Of a stretch of 64,000 nucleotides of DNA, positions 32,673 to 40,139 are shown in pieces. A program made the position numbers and the translations under genes. Source of the stretch: JADJVL01 sp046331545 (lineage in GTDB: Bacteria; Acidobacteriota; Holophagae; Holophagales; Holophagaceae); contig JAXLQR010000002.1 of assembly GCA_046331545.1 (NCBI GenBank), positions 2,604,001 to 2,668,000 on the forward strand. The letters are read 5' to 3'. Within the stretch, counting starts at the first letter, position 1. Every line of letters begins with the position of its first letter. The notes under the pieces were generated by a model. The model saw nothing but the letters and a program-made list of their open reading frames with translations, was not told the DNA's origin and made no database searches.

Positions 32673-34091
32673 ATGAGCGACCTCCGCCGCACCCAGCCCA
32701 TGCCCTCCCAGCCGTCCGGGCCTCCCGCCGAGGACACCCCGGAGGCGGTGCTCGAGGCCTGGCGCGCCGCGATGAAGGCCGAGGCGCAGGTCAACCAGAT
32801 GATGCAGACCCTGGAGGGCAGCGCGGAGGCCCTCCGGAAGGCGCAGTCCCGGGTGGGCCGCCTCCGGCAGGTGCTGGCCAGCATCTCGGACGCCGGGGGC
32901 CGGACGGAGCTGGCCCAGGTGGCCGTGGAGGCCCTGGCGGAGCATCTGGACGCCGAGCGGGGGCTGCTCTGGTACCTGACGGAGGACTTCTTCGTCCCCT
33001 CGGAGGCCTACGGCTTCTCCCTGGGGGACACCGCCTCCCTCTTCCTCCCGCCCCCGGACCCCTTCCCGGGCGTGCTCGACCTGCCCTGGCGCCCCCAGCC
33101 CTTCCCGCCCCGGGACCTGCCCATGGGCCTCGCCCGGCTCCTCAAGGCCGGGGAGGATCCCTTCTTCGTGCCCCTGGAGCACGGGACCCTCCTGGTGGGC
33201 TTCGGCCTCTTCGCGCGGCCCCGGAGCCGGAAGCTGAAGGACGAGGAGCTGGAGCACCTGGACCTGCTCCAGCGCCTGTTCGCCCTGAGCTTCCACCAGC
33301 GCTGGCTCATGCGGGACCTGGAGAACCAGAAGGCGTCCCTGGCCGACCAGACGGAGGTGCTGCGGGCCCACGCCGAGGCCCTGGAGCAGAGCCAGTGGGC
33401 CGCCCAGCAGGGCGGGCACTTCAAGGTGGAGTTCCTCCACTTCGCGGCCACGGAGATGCACCGCCAGCTCCGGGAGCTGCTGGTGATGGTGAAGCTGGGC
33501 GCCGACGGGGCCTACTCCGAGGACGAGCTGGGGCCGGCCATGCGGGACGCCTATCTCGCCGGCCGCACGCTGCAGGCCCAGATGGACGACCTCATCGCCC
33601 TCACCCGGCCCGAGGCCGAGGAGCAGCCCGAGGCCACCGCCGTGGACCTGGCCGAGCTCCTGGGGACCCTGCGCCAGACCGTGGACCGCTTCCCCAAGGC
33701 CCAGGACTTCCCCATCCACTGGCCGGAGACCGCGCCGGGAGAGACGCCCATCCTGGCGGACGCGGAGGGCCTGCGCCAGGTGCTGGCCTCGCTCCTGCTG
33801 CGGGCCCTGCACCACGCCCGCACCCGGTCTCCCATCGTCCACCTCGCGGTGGAGCAGGGCCACCGGCGCATCGCGGTCTTCATCGAGGAGCCCGGGCTGG
33901 TGGAGGCCAACGCCGCGCTCACGGCCCTGCGGGTCGCCCGGCCCCAGGAGATCTCCGTGGAAGGCCACGGCGGGGCGGGGCTGGGGCTCGTCCTCATGCA
34001 GGGCGTCCTGAAGCGCATGAAGGCGGGCCTGCAGGTGGCGGCGGCGGAGAACGGGGCGTGGGTGATGATCGACATCCCGATCCCGGGGTAG
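32673..34091 (+). CDS. degenerate GAF histidine kinase paralogue (pseudokinase)
   Basis: Protein of 472 residues with the same architecture as the kinase just upstream: coiled coil, GAF-like region (shared FVP..., PDPFPG against PNPFPD, FVPLEHGTLLVGFG against FVPFEHQLLLLGFA), second coiled coil and kinase core. The key residues are lost. SHELRTPL is replaced by ATEMHRQL, so the phosphoacceptor His is Thr; the N box NLLSNAL is SLLLRAL; the G1 box DTGIGV is gone. Only GGAGLGLVLMQ (G2) survives. It cannot be a normal histidine kinase and is probably a regulatory partner of the upstream one. Translation is coupled (7-base gap, no clear ribosome site). Confidence 0.85.
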   Translation: MSDLRRTQPMPSQPSGPPAEDTPEAVLEAWRAAMKAEAQVNQMMQTLEGSAEALRKAQSRVGRLRQVLASISDAGGRTELAQVAVEALAEHLDAERGLLWYLTEDFFVPSEAYGFSLGDTASLFLPPPDPFPGVLDLPWRPQPFPPRDLPMGLARLLKAGEDPFFVPLEHGTLLVGFGLFARPRSRKLKDEELEHLDLLQRLFALSFHQRWLMRDLENQKASLADQTEVLRAHAEALEQSQWAAQQGGHFKVEFLHFAATEMHRQLRELLVMVKLGADGAYSEDELGPAMRDAYLAGRTLQAQMDDLIALTRPEAEEQPEATAVDLAELLGTLRQTVDRFPKAQDFPIHWPETAPGETPILADAEGLRQVLASLLLRALHHARTRSPIVHLAVEQGHRRIAVFIEEPGLVEANAALTALRVARPQEISVEGHGGAGLGLVLMQGVLKRMKAGLQVAAAENGAWVMIDIPIPG

Positions 34092-34164
34092 GGCAGATCG
34101 CGCGGAACTGCCGGTCCGACCGGGGGGATGCCCGAGCCTGGAGGCGGAGCACGGGCTTGGCGCT

Positions 34165-34238
34165 TCGCGCTTGCGCTCGAGTCGGCTGCGGCCTCGGGCC
34201 GCCGCAGCCGACTCGAGCACCTTTGGAAGGTCAACTTC
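34165..34238 (-). repeat. dispersed hairpin repeat, copy B
   Basis: On the minus strand: GAAGTTGACCTTCCAAAGG (34238-34220), then a perfect 18-bp inverted repeat (34218-34201 with 34192-34175) around an 8-base loop, then GCAAGCG. Flanks and loop length match copy A at 1211-1290, while the stem sequence is different. It starts about 85 bases after the pseudokinase stop. The rest of the gap 34092-34389 holds no gene; TAGCCT at 34350-34355 is a possible -10 for the aminotransferase gene. Confidence 0.8.
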
Positions 34239-34389
34239 GGATTCAAGGTCGGCCTCAGCATCCACCTCAAAATCGAAGTCGGATGCCTCGTCCCCCTCCA
34301 GCCGCCTTGCCACCCCGTCATCCTTGTTGGGCCGACCCGTGCGGCCGGGTAGCCTGAAGGCTTCCGCGCCTGCGGATCCAGGGCCCGCC

Positions 34390-35607
34390 ATGACCTACCG
34401 CCGACGAGACACCTTCCTTCCCTTCACCCGGCCCGTCATCGGCCAGGCCGAGATCGACGAGATGATCGACTCGATCCACAGCGGCTGGATCACCACGGGG
34501 CCCAAGAGCGCGAAGTTCGAGGCGGAGCTGTGCGCCTACAACGGCGTGCCCCACTGCCTGGCCATGAACAGCGCGACGACGGCCCAGGAGATCACCATGC
34601 AGGTGCTCGGCCTGCGGCCCGGGGACGAGGTGATCACCACGTCGCTCACGTGGGTCAGCACCCTCAGCACGGTGGTGCTGCAGGGCGGCATCCCGGTGCT
34701 GGTGGACATCGATCCCAGGACCCTGAACCTGGACCCTGAAAAGCTGGAGGCCGCGATCACCCCCCGCACGAAGGGCATCATCCCGGTGCACCTCACCGGC
34801 CTGCCCTGCCCGATGGATGCGATCTACGCCGTGGCCGGGAAGCACGGCCTCTGGGTGGTGGAGGACGCGGCCCAGGCCATGGGCGCCCACTACAAGGGCA
34901 GGAAGATCGGCAGCGATCCGCGCTCGGTGATGAGCGTCTACAGCTTCCACCCCAACAAGAACATGACCACCGGCGAGGGCGGCGCCATCGCCTTCTTCGA
35001 CGACGCGCACCTGCCGCGCATCCAGCGCCTGCGCTTCCACGGCATCGAGCGGGACGCGTGGAAGCGCCAGAGCAAGGAGGGCAGCGTCCACATCGACGTG
35101 GCGGAGCCCGCCCGCAAGGCCAACTTCATGGACCTCCAGGCGGCCATCGGCCTGCACCAGATCCGGCAGCTGGACGGCTTCAACGCCCGGCGCGGCCAGC
35201 TCTTCCGCCGCTACCTCGAGCTCATGAAGGACATGGACGAGCTGATGCTCCCGTGGGAGGGCGACGCCGACCACGGCCACTGCTTCCACCTCTTCGTGGC
35301 GCGCGTCCGCCCCGAGAAGGCAGGGCTCAGCCGCGATGAGTTCGTCCAGGCCCTGAAGGAGGAGAACATCGGCACCGGCATCCACTACCGGCCCGCCCAC
35401 GTCCACAGCTACTACCAGGACTTCTACTCCAACCGGCACCCCCACGCGATGCCCCGGGAAGGCCTGCCGAACGCCGAGTGGAGCGGCGAGCGGCTGTGCA
35501 GCCTGCCCCTCTGGCCCGGACTGACGGAGGAGGACCAGGACCAGGTGGTGGCGGCCCTCCAGCACGTGTTCGCCCAGGCCCGGGCCCGGCAGCGGGTGGC
35601 GCTGTAG
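34390..35607 (+). CDS. DegT/DnrJ/EryC1 aminotransferase, ArnB-like
   Basis: PLP-dependent sugar aminotransferase of 405 residues. It matches ArnB through much of its length: LPFTRPVIG and SGWITTGPK near the N terminus, SLTWVSTLSTVVLQGGIPVL, TPRTKGIIPVHLTGLP, VVEDAAQAMGAHYKG, the PLP lysine K190 in YSFHPNKNMTTGEGG and IGTGIHYRPAH. ArnB makes UDP-4-amino-4-deoxy-L-arabinose for lipid A modification. No other arn gene is in the window, so a different nucleotide-sugar substrate is equally possible. ATG 34390 aligns with the ArnB start. Confidence 0.87.
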   Translation: MTYRRRDTFLPFTRPVIGQAEIDEMIDSIHSGWITTGPKSAKFEAELCAYNGVPHCLAMNSATTAQEITMQVLGLRPGDEVITTSLTWVSTLSTVVLQGGIPVLVDIDPRTLNLDPEKLEAAITPRTKGIIPVHLTGLPCPMDAIYAVAGKHGLWVVEDAAQAMGAHYKGRKIGSDPRSVMSVYSFHPNKNMTTGEGGAIAFFDDAHLPRIQRLRFHGIERDAWKRQSKEGSVHIDVAEPARKANFMDLQAAIGLHQIRQLDGFNARRGQLFRRYLELMKDMDELMLPWEGDADHGHCFHLFVARVRPEKAGLSRDEFVQALKEENIGTGIHYRPAHVHSYYQDFYSNRHPHAMPREGLPNAEWSGERLCSLPLWPGLTEEDQDQVVAALQHVFAQARARQRVAL

Positions 35608-35620
35608 CCGGGGCGGGCGG

Positions 35621-35662
35621 AATCGCCGTTCGGGCAGGAGAAATGCCCGTTCCGGCCCGGGG
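35621..35662 (+). promoter_or_regulatory. putative LytTR-type direct repeats upstream of peptide 1
   Basis: Two direct repeats with a 21-base period, AATCGCCGTTCGG (35621) and AATGCCCGTTCCGG (35642), share CCGTTC. LytTR regulators such as AlgR bind pairs of boxes about two helical turns apart, and the AlgR box contains CCGTTC. A LytTR regulator is encoded 1.4 kb downstream. Confidence 0.5.
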
Positions 35663-35730
35663 AGGCCTCCTGGCGGCCCGGGCCTGGAGAATGGAGCCTC
35701 AGTCCCGCCCATCCCCGAGGACCTTGCCCG

Positions 35731-35949
35731 ATGCGAAAACTCACCCTCCGCAGGGAGACCCTGGCCCTCCTCACCCTCCAGGGCCTCCGGACCGTGGCCG
35801 CCGGCGTCTCGATCGCGTGCACCAACCTGTGCCCGACCGAGCACACCTGCCCCTCCGACTGCCAGACCTGCCTCCCCTGCGACACCCAGGGCACCGCCGC
35901 CCCCAGCAACGGGACCCGCTGCACGAGCTGCAGGCCGGCCGACGGTTGA
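35731..35949 (+). CDS. Cys-rich small peptide 1, RiPP-precursor-like
   Basis: Peptide of 72 residues. The first 25 (RKLTLRRETLALL, then LQGLRTVAAG) resemble the KLxLxKETIxxLxxxxLxxVxGG leader of class I lanthipeptide precursors known mainly from Bacteroidota. The rest is a core of about 47 residues with eight Cys (30, 34, 40, 44, 47, 50, 64, 67) and many Thr/Ser. The leader aligns without gaps with that of the peptide at 38039 (12 of 24 identical). GAGGA precedes the ATG by about 11 bases. No modification enzyme or exporter is visible in the window, so processing is unproven. It lies directly upstream of a LytS/LytTR pair. Confidence 0.7.
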   Translation: MRKLTLRRETLALLTLQGLRTVAAGVSIACTNLCPTEHTCPSDCQTCLPCDTQGTAAPSNGTRCTSCRPADG

Positions 35950-36006
35950 CCGGGCCGATGTCCCGGCCCCGCCCCCACGCCGGCCCCGGTGACGGCGCGC
36001 GCCGCC

Positions 36007-37116
36007 ATGCCTGAACCCGCCGCCCCCTGGCGGGAGGGCCTCCGCCGGCGCCTGCGCTCGCCGGCCTACGGCGCGGCCGCCGTCCTCGCCAGCCTGCCCT
36101 GGATCTGGGGCAAGCACCTGGAAGCGGTGGCGATCGGGCTTCCCGGGCATCCGGTCCTCTACGGGCTCCGCGTCTTCGCCTTCATGCCGCTGGTGTTCCT
36201 GAGCTACGTGGCGCTCGCCCCGCTCCCCTGGCAGGTGGACGTCCGGGGGCGCGGGCGGCCGTCCCTGGGGAAGGGGCTGGCCCAGGCGGTCCTCTTCTGC
36301 GAGGCCTGGACGGCGCTGCTGGTGCTCGGGGACGCGGCCATCCCGGCCGTGGCGGGGCTGCCCGCGGACCTCGCCAACACCCTGCTCTACAACCTGCAGG
36401 TGCTCGGGCCCGCCGCCGTGGTGGTCGGAGGGCTCATCGCGCGACTCGAGCTGCGGGACCTGGAGCGCCGCGAGGCGGAGGCCCGGGCCAGGGAGGTCCA
36501 GGCCTCCGCCGACGAGGCCCGGGCCCGCCTCCTGCAGGGGCAACTCCACCCCCACGTGCTCTTCAACGCCCTCAATGGCCTGACGGAGCTGGTCCGGCGG
36601 GACCCGGCGGCGGCGGAGGAGGGGATGCTGGCCCTGTCCGAGCTCCTGCAGCTCATCCTCGCGGCCACCGGGAAGGCGCGCTTCACCCTCGCCGACGAAC
36701 TGGACATCCTCGAGCGCTACCTCGCCCTCGAGCGCATGCGGCTCGGCCCCAGGCTGGACGTGGAATGGGCCTGGGAGGAGGGCATCGGATCGCAGCCGGT
36801 GCCGCCGCTCCTCCTCCAGCCCCTCGTGGAGAACGCCGTCAAGCACGGCGTCTCGAGGCACAAGCAGGGCGGAAGGGTCCGCATCGAGGCCCGCACCCTG
36901 GGCGATCCCGCGCGGCTCCAGCTCCGGGTCGCCAACACGGGCAAGCCCCTCGGGCGCGCCGAGCGGCCGGGGCTCGGCCTCCGGAACCTCGAGGAGCGCC
37001 TGCGCCTGCTCTTCGACGGGGCGGCCACCTTCTCCCTGGAATCGCGTCCCGAGGGGACCGTGTCGAGCGTGGAATTGCCGGCCCTGGAGGCCCGGAGGCA
37101 GGCATGGGCGGATTGA
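36007..37116 (+). CDS. LytS-type membrane sensor histidine kinase
   Basis: Sensor kinase of about 369 residues. Four hydrophobic segments occupy residues about 20-150, followed by a coiled coil (LRDLERREAEARAREVQ) and a His_kinase domain with the phosphoacceptor motif QLHPHVLFNALNGL, typical of the LytS/YehU class, and a HATPase with PLVENAVKHG and PGLGLRNLEERL. ATG 36007 is taken; a GTG at 35989 is possible. It overlaps the regulator gene by 13 bases, so the two form a two-component system. Its membrane domain could sense a peptide or lipid signal; two candidate peptides flank the pair. Confidence 0.88.
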   Translation: MPEPAAPWREGLRRRLRSPAYGAAAVLASLPWIWGKHLEAVAIGLPGHPVLYGLRVFAFMPLVFLSYVALAPLPWQVDVRGRGRPSLGKGLAQAVLFCEAWTALLVLGDAAIPAVAGLPADLANTLLYNLQVLGPAAVVVGGLIARLELRDLERREAEARAREVQASADEARARLLQGQLHPHVLFNALNGLTELVRRDPAAAEEGMLALSELLQLILAATGKARFTLADELDILERYLALERMRLGPRLDVEWAWEEGIGSQPVPPLLLQPLVENAVKHGVSRHKQGGRVRIEARTLGDPARLQLRVANTGKPLGRAERPGLGLRNLEERLRLLFDGAATFSLESRPEGTVSSVELPALEARRQAWAD

Positions 37117-37856
37117 GGGTGCTGCTGGCGGACGACGAGCCCCTGGCCCGGTTGCGGCTCGGCCGGCTGCTCCGGGAGGCGGGCTGCGAGGTCCTCGCGG
37201 AGTTCGGGGACGGGGAGGACCTGCTGGCCTGGCTGCGCCAGGGCGGCGCCGTGGACGCGATGTTCCTCGACATCCAGATGCCCGAGGCCACGGGGCTCGA
37301 CGTGGTGGCGGAGCTCGAGGACCCGCCGCCCACGGTCTTCGTGACCACCTACTCGGAACACGCGGTGAAGGCCTTCGAGGCCGCGGCGGTGGACTACCTG
37401 CTCAAGCCGGTGTCCAGGGCCCGGCTCGACCGGACCCTCGAGCGGCTCCAGGCGGCGCGCGCGCCCGCGCCGGAGCGGCCGGGCCCCGAGGGGGCCCGCG
37501 TGCCCAGGATCCCCATCCGCGCGGGCGCCGGCGTCATCCTCCTGGACCCACGCAAGGCCAGCCACTTCGAGGTGGAGGAGAAGGTGGTGTTCGCCTGGTG
37601 CGGGCGGGAACGCCTGGAGACCACCTGGGGCGCCCTGTCGGAGGTGGAGCAGCTCTTCCCGGCGGCGGGTCTGCTGCGGATCCAGCGGCACCTGCTCCTC
37701 CGGCTGGAGGCGGTGGCGGGCGTGCGGAGCCTCGGGGGCGGCCGGCTCCAGGTCAGGCTCGCGGACGGCGCGGCCCTGGACGTGAGCCGCACCGCGAGCC
37801 CGAGGCTGCGGGAGCTCCTCGGCCTGGGGAACCTCGGCGTGGCCGAGGTTCCCTGA
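37104..37856 (+). CDS. LytTR-family response regulator
   Basis: Response regulator of 250 residues. The receiver domain (about 3-118) shows ADDEPLARLRL, the phosphoacceptor Asp in MFLDIQMPEATGLD, and VTTYSEHAVKAF with VDYLLKPVSRARL. A Pro/Arg linker leads to a LytTR DNA-binding domain (about 140-245: FEVEEKVVFAWC, FPAAGLLRIQRHLLL, then VRSLGGGRLQVRLADG). Such regulators bind spaced direct repeats; candidate repeats occur upstream of both small peptide genes. Translation is coupled to the kinase by overlap. Confidence 0.92.
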   Translation: MGGLRVLLADDEPLARLRLGRLLREAGCEVLAEFGDGEDLLAWLRQGGAVDAMFLDIQMPEATGLDVVAELEDPPPTVFVTTYSEHAVKAFEAAAVDYLLKPVSRARLDRTLERLQAARAPAPERPGPEGARVPRIPIRAGAGVILLDPRKASHFEVEEKVVFAWCGRERLETTWGALSEVEQLFPAAGLLRIQRHLLLRLEAVAGVRSLGGGRLQVRLADGAALDVSRTASPRLRELLGLGNLGVAEVP

Positions 37857-37874
37857 GTCCGGCCCGGGCCGGGA

Positions 37875-37916
37875 AATGCCGGCCGGGGGCCCTGGAATCC
37901 CCCTTCCCGATGGCGC
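37875..37916 (+). promoter_or_regulatory. putative LytTR-type direct repeats upstream of peptide 2
   Basis: AATGCCGGCCGG (37875) and AATCCCCCTTCC (37896) repeat with a 21-base period, the same spacing and AAT[GC] start as the pair before peptide 1, though the CCGTTC core is degenerate here. The sites lie between the LytTR gene and peptide 2. Confidence 0.35.
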
Positions 37917-38038
37917 CGCCGCCGGGGGGCGGGGCGCCTGGAAGCATGGGCGCAGGCATCCGGGGGAGGCGCCTCCCCGCCGGGCCCGACCCCACCCTGA
38001 ATCCCACCCCTTCCCACCCCCACCCGCAAGGAGCCACC

Positions 38039-38245
38039 ATGGCCCTCCGAAAGCTTTCCCTCGGCAAGGAGACCCTCCGCGCCCTCTCCGCCCCTGACCT
38101 CGCCGCGGCCGCCGGCGGCCGCACCGGCGTCTTCACCGAATGCAGCCCCCTCCTGTGCTGGAAGACCGAGACCGGCGGCGGCACCCTCGAGAACGCCTGC
38201 CGCACCACGGTGGCGGACTGCCCGCCCCGGACCTACACCTGCTGA
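38039..38245 (+). CDS. Cys-rich small peptide 2, RiPP-precursor-like
   Basis: Peptide of 68 residues. Leader RKLSLGKETLRALSAPDL with AAAAGG ends in a double-Gly at 26-27, a classic cleavage site for C39-type peptidase exporters. The core of 41 residues has five Cys (35, 40, 54, 61, 68), ending in YTC, and about ten Thr/Ser. The leader is homologous to peptide 1 but the cores differ. AAGGAG stands at ideal distance from ATG 38039. It follows the LytTR regulator by 182 bases and is followed by a strong hairpin. It is a good candidate for a natural-product or signal-peptide precursor; the modifying and export enzymes must be encoded elsewhere. Confidence 0.75.
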   Translation: MALRKLSLGKETLRALSAPDLAAAAGGRTGVFTECSPLLCWKTETGGGTLENACRTTVADCPPRTYTC

Positions 38246-38261
38246 GCCCCGCGCGAGGTCC

Positions 38262-38295
38262 GGCCAAGGGTGGCCGTGGATGGCCACCCTTGGCC
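38262..38295 (+). terminator. hairpin terminator after peptide 2
   Basis: Perfect 14-bp inverted repeat GGCCAAGGGTGGCC (38262-38275) / GGCCACCCTTGGCC (38282-38295) with a 6-base loop, 16 bases after the peptide stop, followed by TTGGG. It probably closes the peptide/LytTR unit. Confidence 0.7.
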
Positions 38296-38388
38296 TTGGG
38301 CCACTTCCGACCTTTCCGGCTGGACCAGCGGAAGAAGCCCTGGCCGACCCTTCGCCGGGGCGCGATCCTGCGGCATCCCGAGGTCCCC

Positions 38389-39075
38389 ATGCTCCCCGTC
38401 CCGCCCGCCCTCCAAGCCCAGGACCTGCCCCACGAAGCCTCCGTCCGCAAGCAGCGTGACCTCTGGCTCGACGTGGCCCGGAACAGCAAGCACGACGTGG
38501 AGGCCTGGCACAAGGTGGCCGAGTTCGAGCTGCGGCTCGGCAACCCGGACGGTGCCATCGCGGCGGAGGACAGGGCCATCGGGATGTTCCCGAAGTACGC
38601 CGTGGCCTACGCCACCCGGGCGCGGGCCCACTTCGACAAGCGCGATTTCGCCGCCGCCCGGGCGGACGCGTCGAAGGTGATCGAGCTGCTGGAGGCCAAG
38701 GGCGGCTTCCAGAAGTACCTCGACGTCGAGCGACCGCCGGAGCACTACCTCGCCAGCTACCGGCTGCGGGGCCTGGCCTACGCGTGGGAGCGGCAATGGG
38801 ATGCCGCCTTCCGGGACCTGGCGGCAGCCGTGAAGCTCAGCCCCGATGACGTCGCCCTCGAGGTCGAGCGGGCCACGCTCTTCGAGAAGGCCGGGCGCCC
38901 CAGGGACGCCATCGCCAGCCGCCTGCGGGCGGGGCTGCTCAGCGCCGACGCCGGGATGAAGGGCAGGGCCGAGGAGCAGGCGGCGGCGCTGAGGAAGCTG
39001 GGCGCCGCGAAGGAGGCCGGCGAGGTCGAGGCGAAGCTGGCGAGCCGGAAGCGCAAGTCGGACCTGCCGGACTGA
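38389..39075 (+). CDS. TPR-repeat protein
   Basis: Protein of 228 residues composed of tetratricopeptide-like helical repeats: WHKVAEFELRLGNPDGAIAA, YAVAYATRARAHFDKRDFAA, then YRLRGLAYAWERQWDAAFRD and DVALEVERATLFEKAGRPRD. There is no clear signal peptide, although the N terminus MLPVPPALQAQ might be a remnant of one. TPRs mediate protein contacts; no partner is suggested by the neighbours. It converges with the HDAC-family gene, leaving a 9-base gap. ATG 38389 is chosen because upstream in-frame sequence reads through the terminator hairpin. Confidence 0.75.
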   Translation: MLPVPPALQAQDLPHEASVRKQRDLWLDVARNSKHDVEAWHKVAEFELRLGNPDGAIAAEDRAIGMFPKYAVAYATRARAHFDKRDFAAARADASKVIELLEAKGGFQKYLDVERPPEHYLASYRLRGLAYAWERQWDAAFRDLAAAVKLSPDDVALEVERATLFEKAGRPRDAIASRLRAGLLSADAGMKGRAEEQAAALRKLGAAKEAGEVEAKLASRKRKSDLPD

Positions 39076-39084
39076 GGACGGCGT

Positions 39085-40134
39085 TCAGCCCCCCGCCTCG
39101 AACCCCTCGAGCACGTTCACCACGTTCACGCCCATCGCGGCCACGGCGTAGCCGCCCTCCAGGGTGAACACCGTGGGCAGGCCGGCCCGGGCGAGGTCGC
39201 GGCCCACCTGGAGGTAGTCGGCGCTGCGGAGCTTGAACCCGGAGATGGGGTCGCCCTCGAAGGTGTCCACGCCGAGGGCGACGACGAGGGCCTGGGCGCC
39301 GAAGGCGGCGATGCGGTGGAGGGCGGTGTCGAGGGCGGCGCGCCAGGCCTCGAAGCCCGTTCCCGTGGGCAGGGGCAGGTTGAGGTTGGAGCCCGTGCCC
39401 TCCCCTTCGCCGGTCTCGTCGGCGTGGCCGAGGAAGAAGGGGTACTCGCTGCGCGGGTCGCCGTGGATGGAGACCGTCAGCACGTCGTCACGGTCGTAGA
39501 AGAGGCTCTGGGTGCCGTTGCCGTGGTGGAAGTCCACGTCGAGGACGGCCACCCGGGAGATCCCGCCGTCCCGCAGCCGCTGGGCGGCCAGGGCGGCGTT
39601 GTTGAGGAAGCAGTAGCCGCCGAGGAAGTCGGGTCCGGCGTGGTGGCCCGGCGGCCGGGTGAGGGCGAAGGCGGCGCGCGGGCCCCTCGGGTCCAGCACC
39701 GCGTCCGCGGCGGCCACGGCGCAGGCGGCACCGGCGCGGGCGGCGGCCCAGGTGCCCGCGGTCAGCGGCGTGCCGGCGTCGAAGGAGTAGAGGCCGAGGC
39801 GGGCCGAGAAGTTCTCCGGCTCCACGTCGGCGCGAAAACCCCGCACGGGCCAGGTGGAGGGCAGGGCATCCAGGTCGGCGTTCGCGGGAGCCAGGGCGAT
39901 CCACTGGTCCCAGGCGGAGCGCAGGAAGTCGAGGTAGCGGGGCGCGTGCACGCGCTCGAGCACGGCATCCTCCACCTCGGCCAGCTCCTGCAGCTCGCCC
40001 ACGGGCCGGCGCGCCAGTTCCGCGAGCACGTGCTCCACCCGCGCGGGCACCTCGTGGCAGGGCACCAGCCGCCCACGGAACATCTCGTGGCGGCCGGCGT
40101 GGCGGGCGTGGAGGGGATTGGCGAAGATCCGCAC
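39085..40134 (-). CDS. acetylpolyamine amidohydrolase / histone deacetylase family protein
   Basis: Zn-dependent deacetylase-fold enzyme of about 349 residues. The N terminus ANPLHARHAGRHEMFRGRLV with PCHEVPARVEHVL resembles acetylpolyamine amidohydrolases (AphA). Active-site parts are RPPGHHAGPDF (tandem His), GGYCFLNNAALAA, LDVDFHHGNGTQ (Zn ligands Asp and His), and VALGVDTFEGDPI (third Zn ligand Asp). It likely removes acetyl groups from polyamines or small molecules in the cytoplasm. The GTG at 40134 lies eight bases after the stop of the tautomerase gene within a coupled pair; a TTG nine bases upstream is an alternative. Confidence 0.88.
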   Translation of the reverse strand: MRIFANPLHARHAGRHEMFRGRLVPCHEVPARVEHVLAELARRPVGELQELAEVEDAVLERVHAPRYLDFLRSAWDQWIALAPANADLDALPSTWPVRGFRADVEPENFSARLGLYSFDAGTPLTAGTWAAARAGAACAVAAADAVLDPRGPRAAFALTRPPGHHAGPDFLGGYCFLNNAALAAQRLRDGGISRVAVLDVDFHHGNGTQSLFYDRDDVLTVSIHGDPRSEYPFFLGHADETGEGEGTGSNLNLPLPTGTGFEAWRAALDTALHRIAAFGAQALVVALGVDTFEGDPISGFKLRSADYLQVGRDLARAGLPTVFTLEGGYAVAAMGVNVVNVLEGFEAGG

Positions 40135-40139
40135 GGCGG

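Noticed and set aside
34390..35607. Calling the aminotransferase arnB outright with a lipid A pathway
   Set aside because: Motifs match ArnB well, but none of the other arn genes is in the window, and related enzymes act on several nucleotide sugars.
35989..36006. GTG start of the LytS-type kinase at 35989
   Set aside because: Possible, but it has no better ribosome site than ATG 36007 and adds only six residues; the ATG was preferred.
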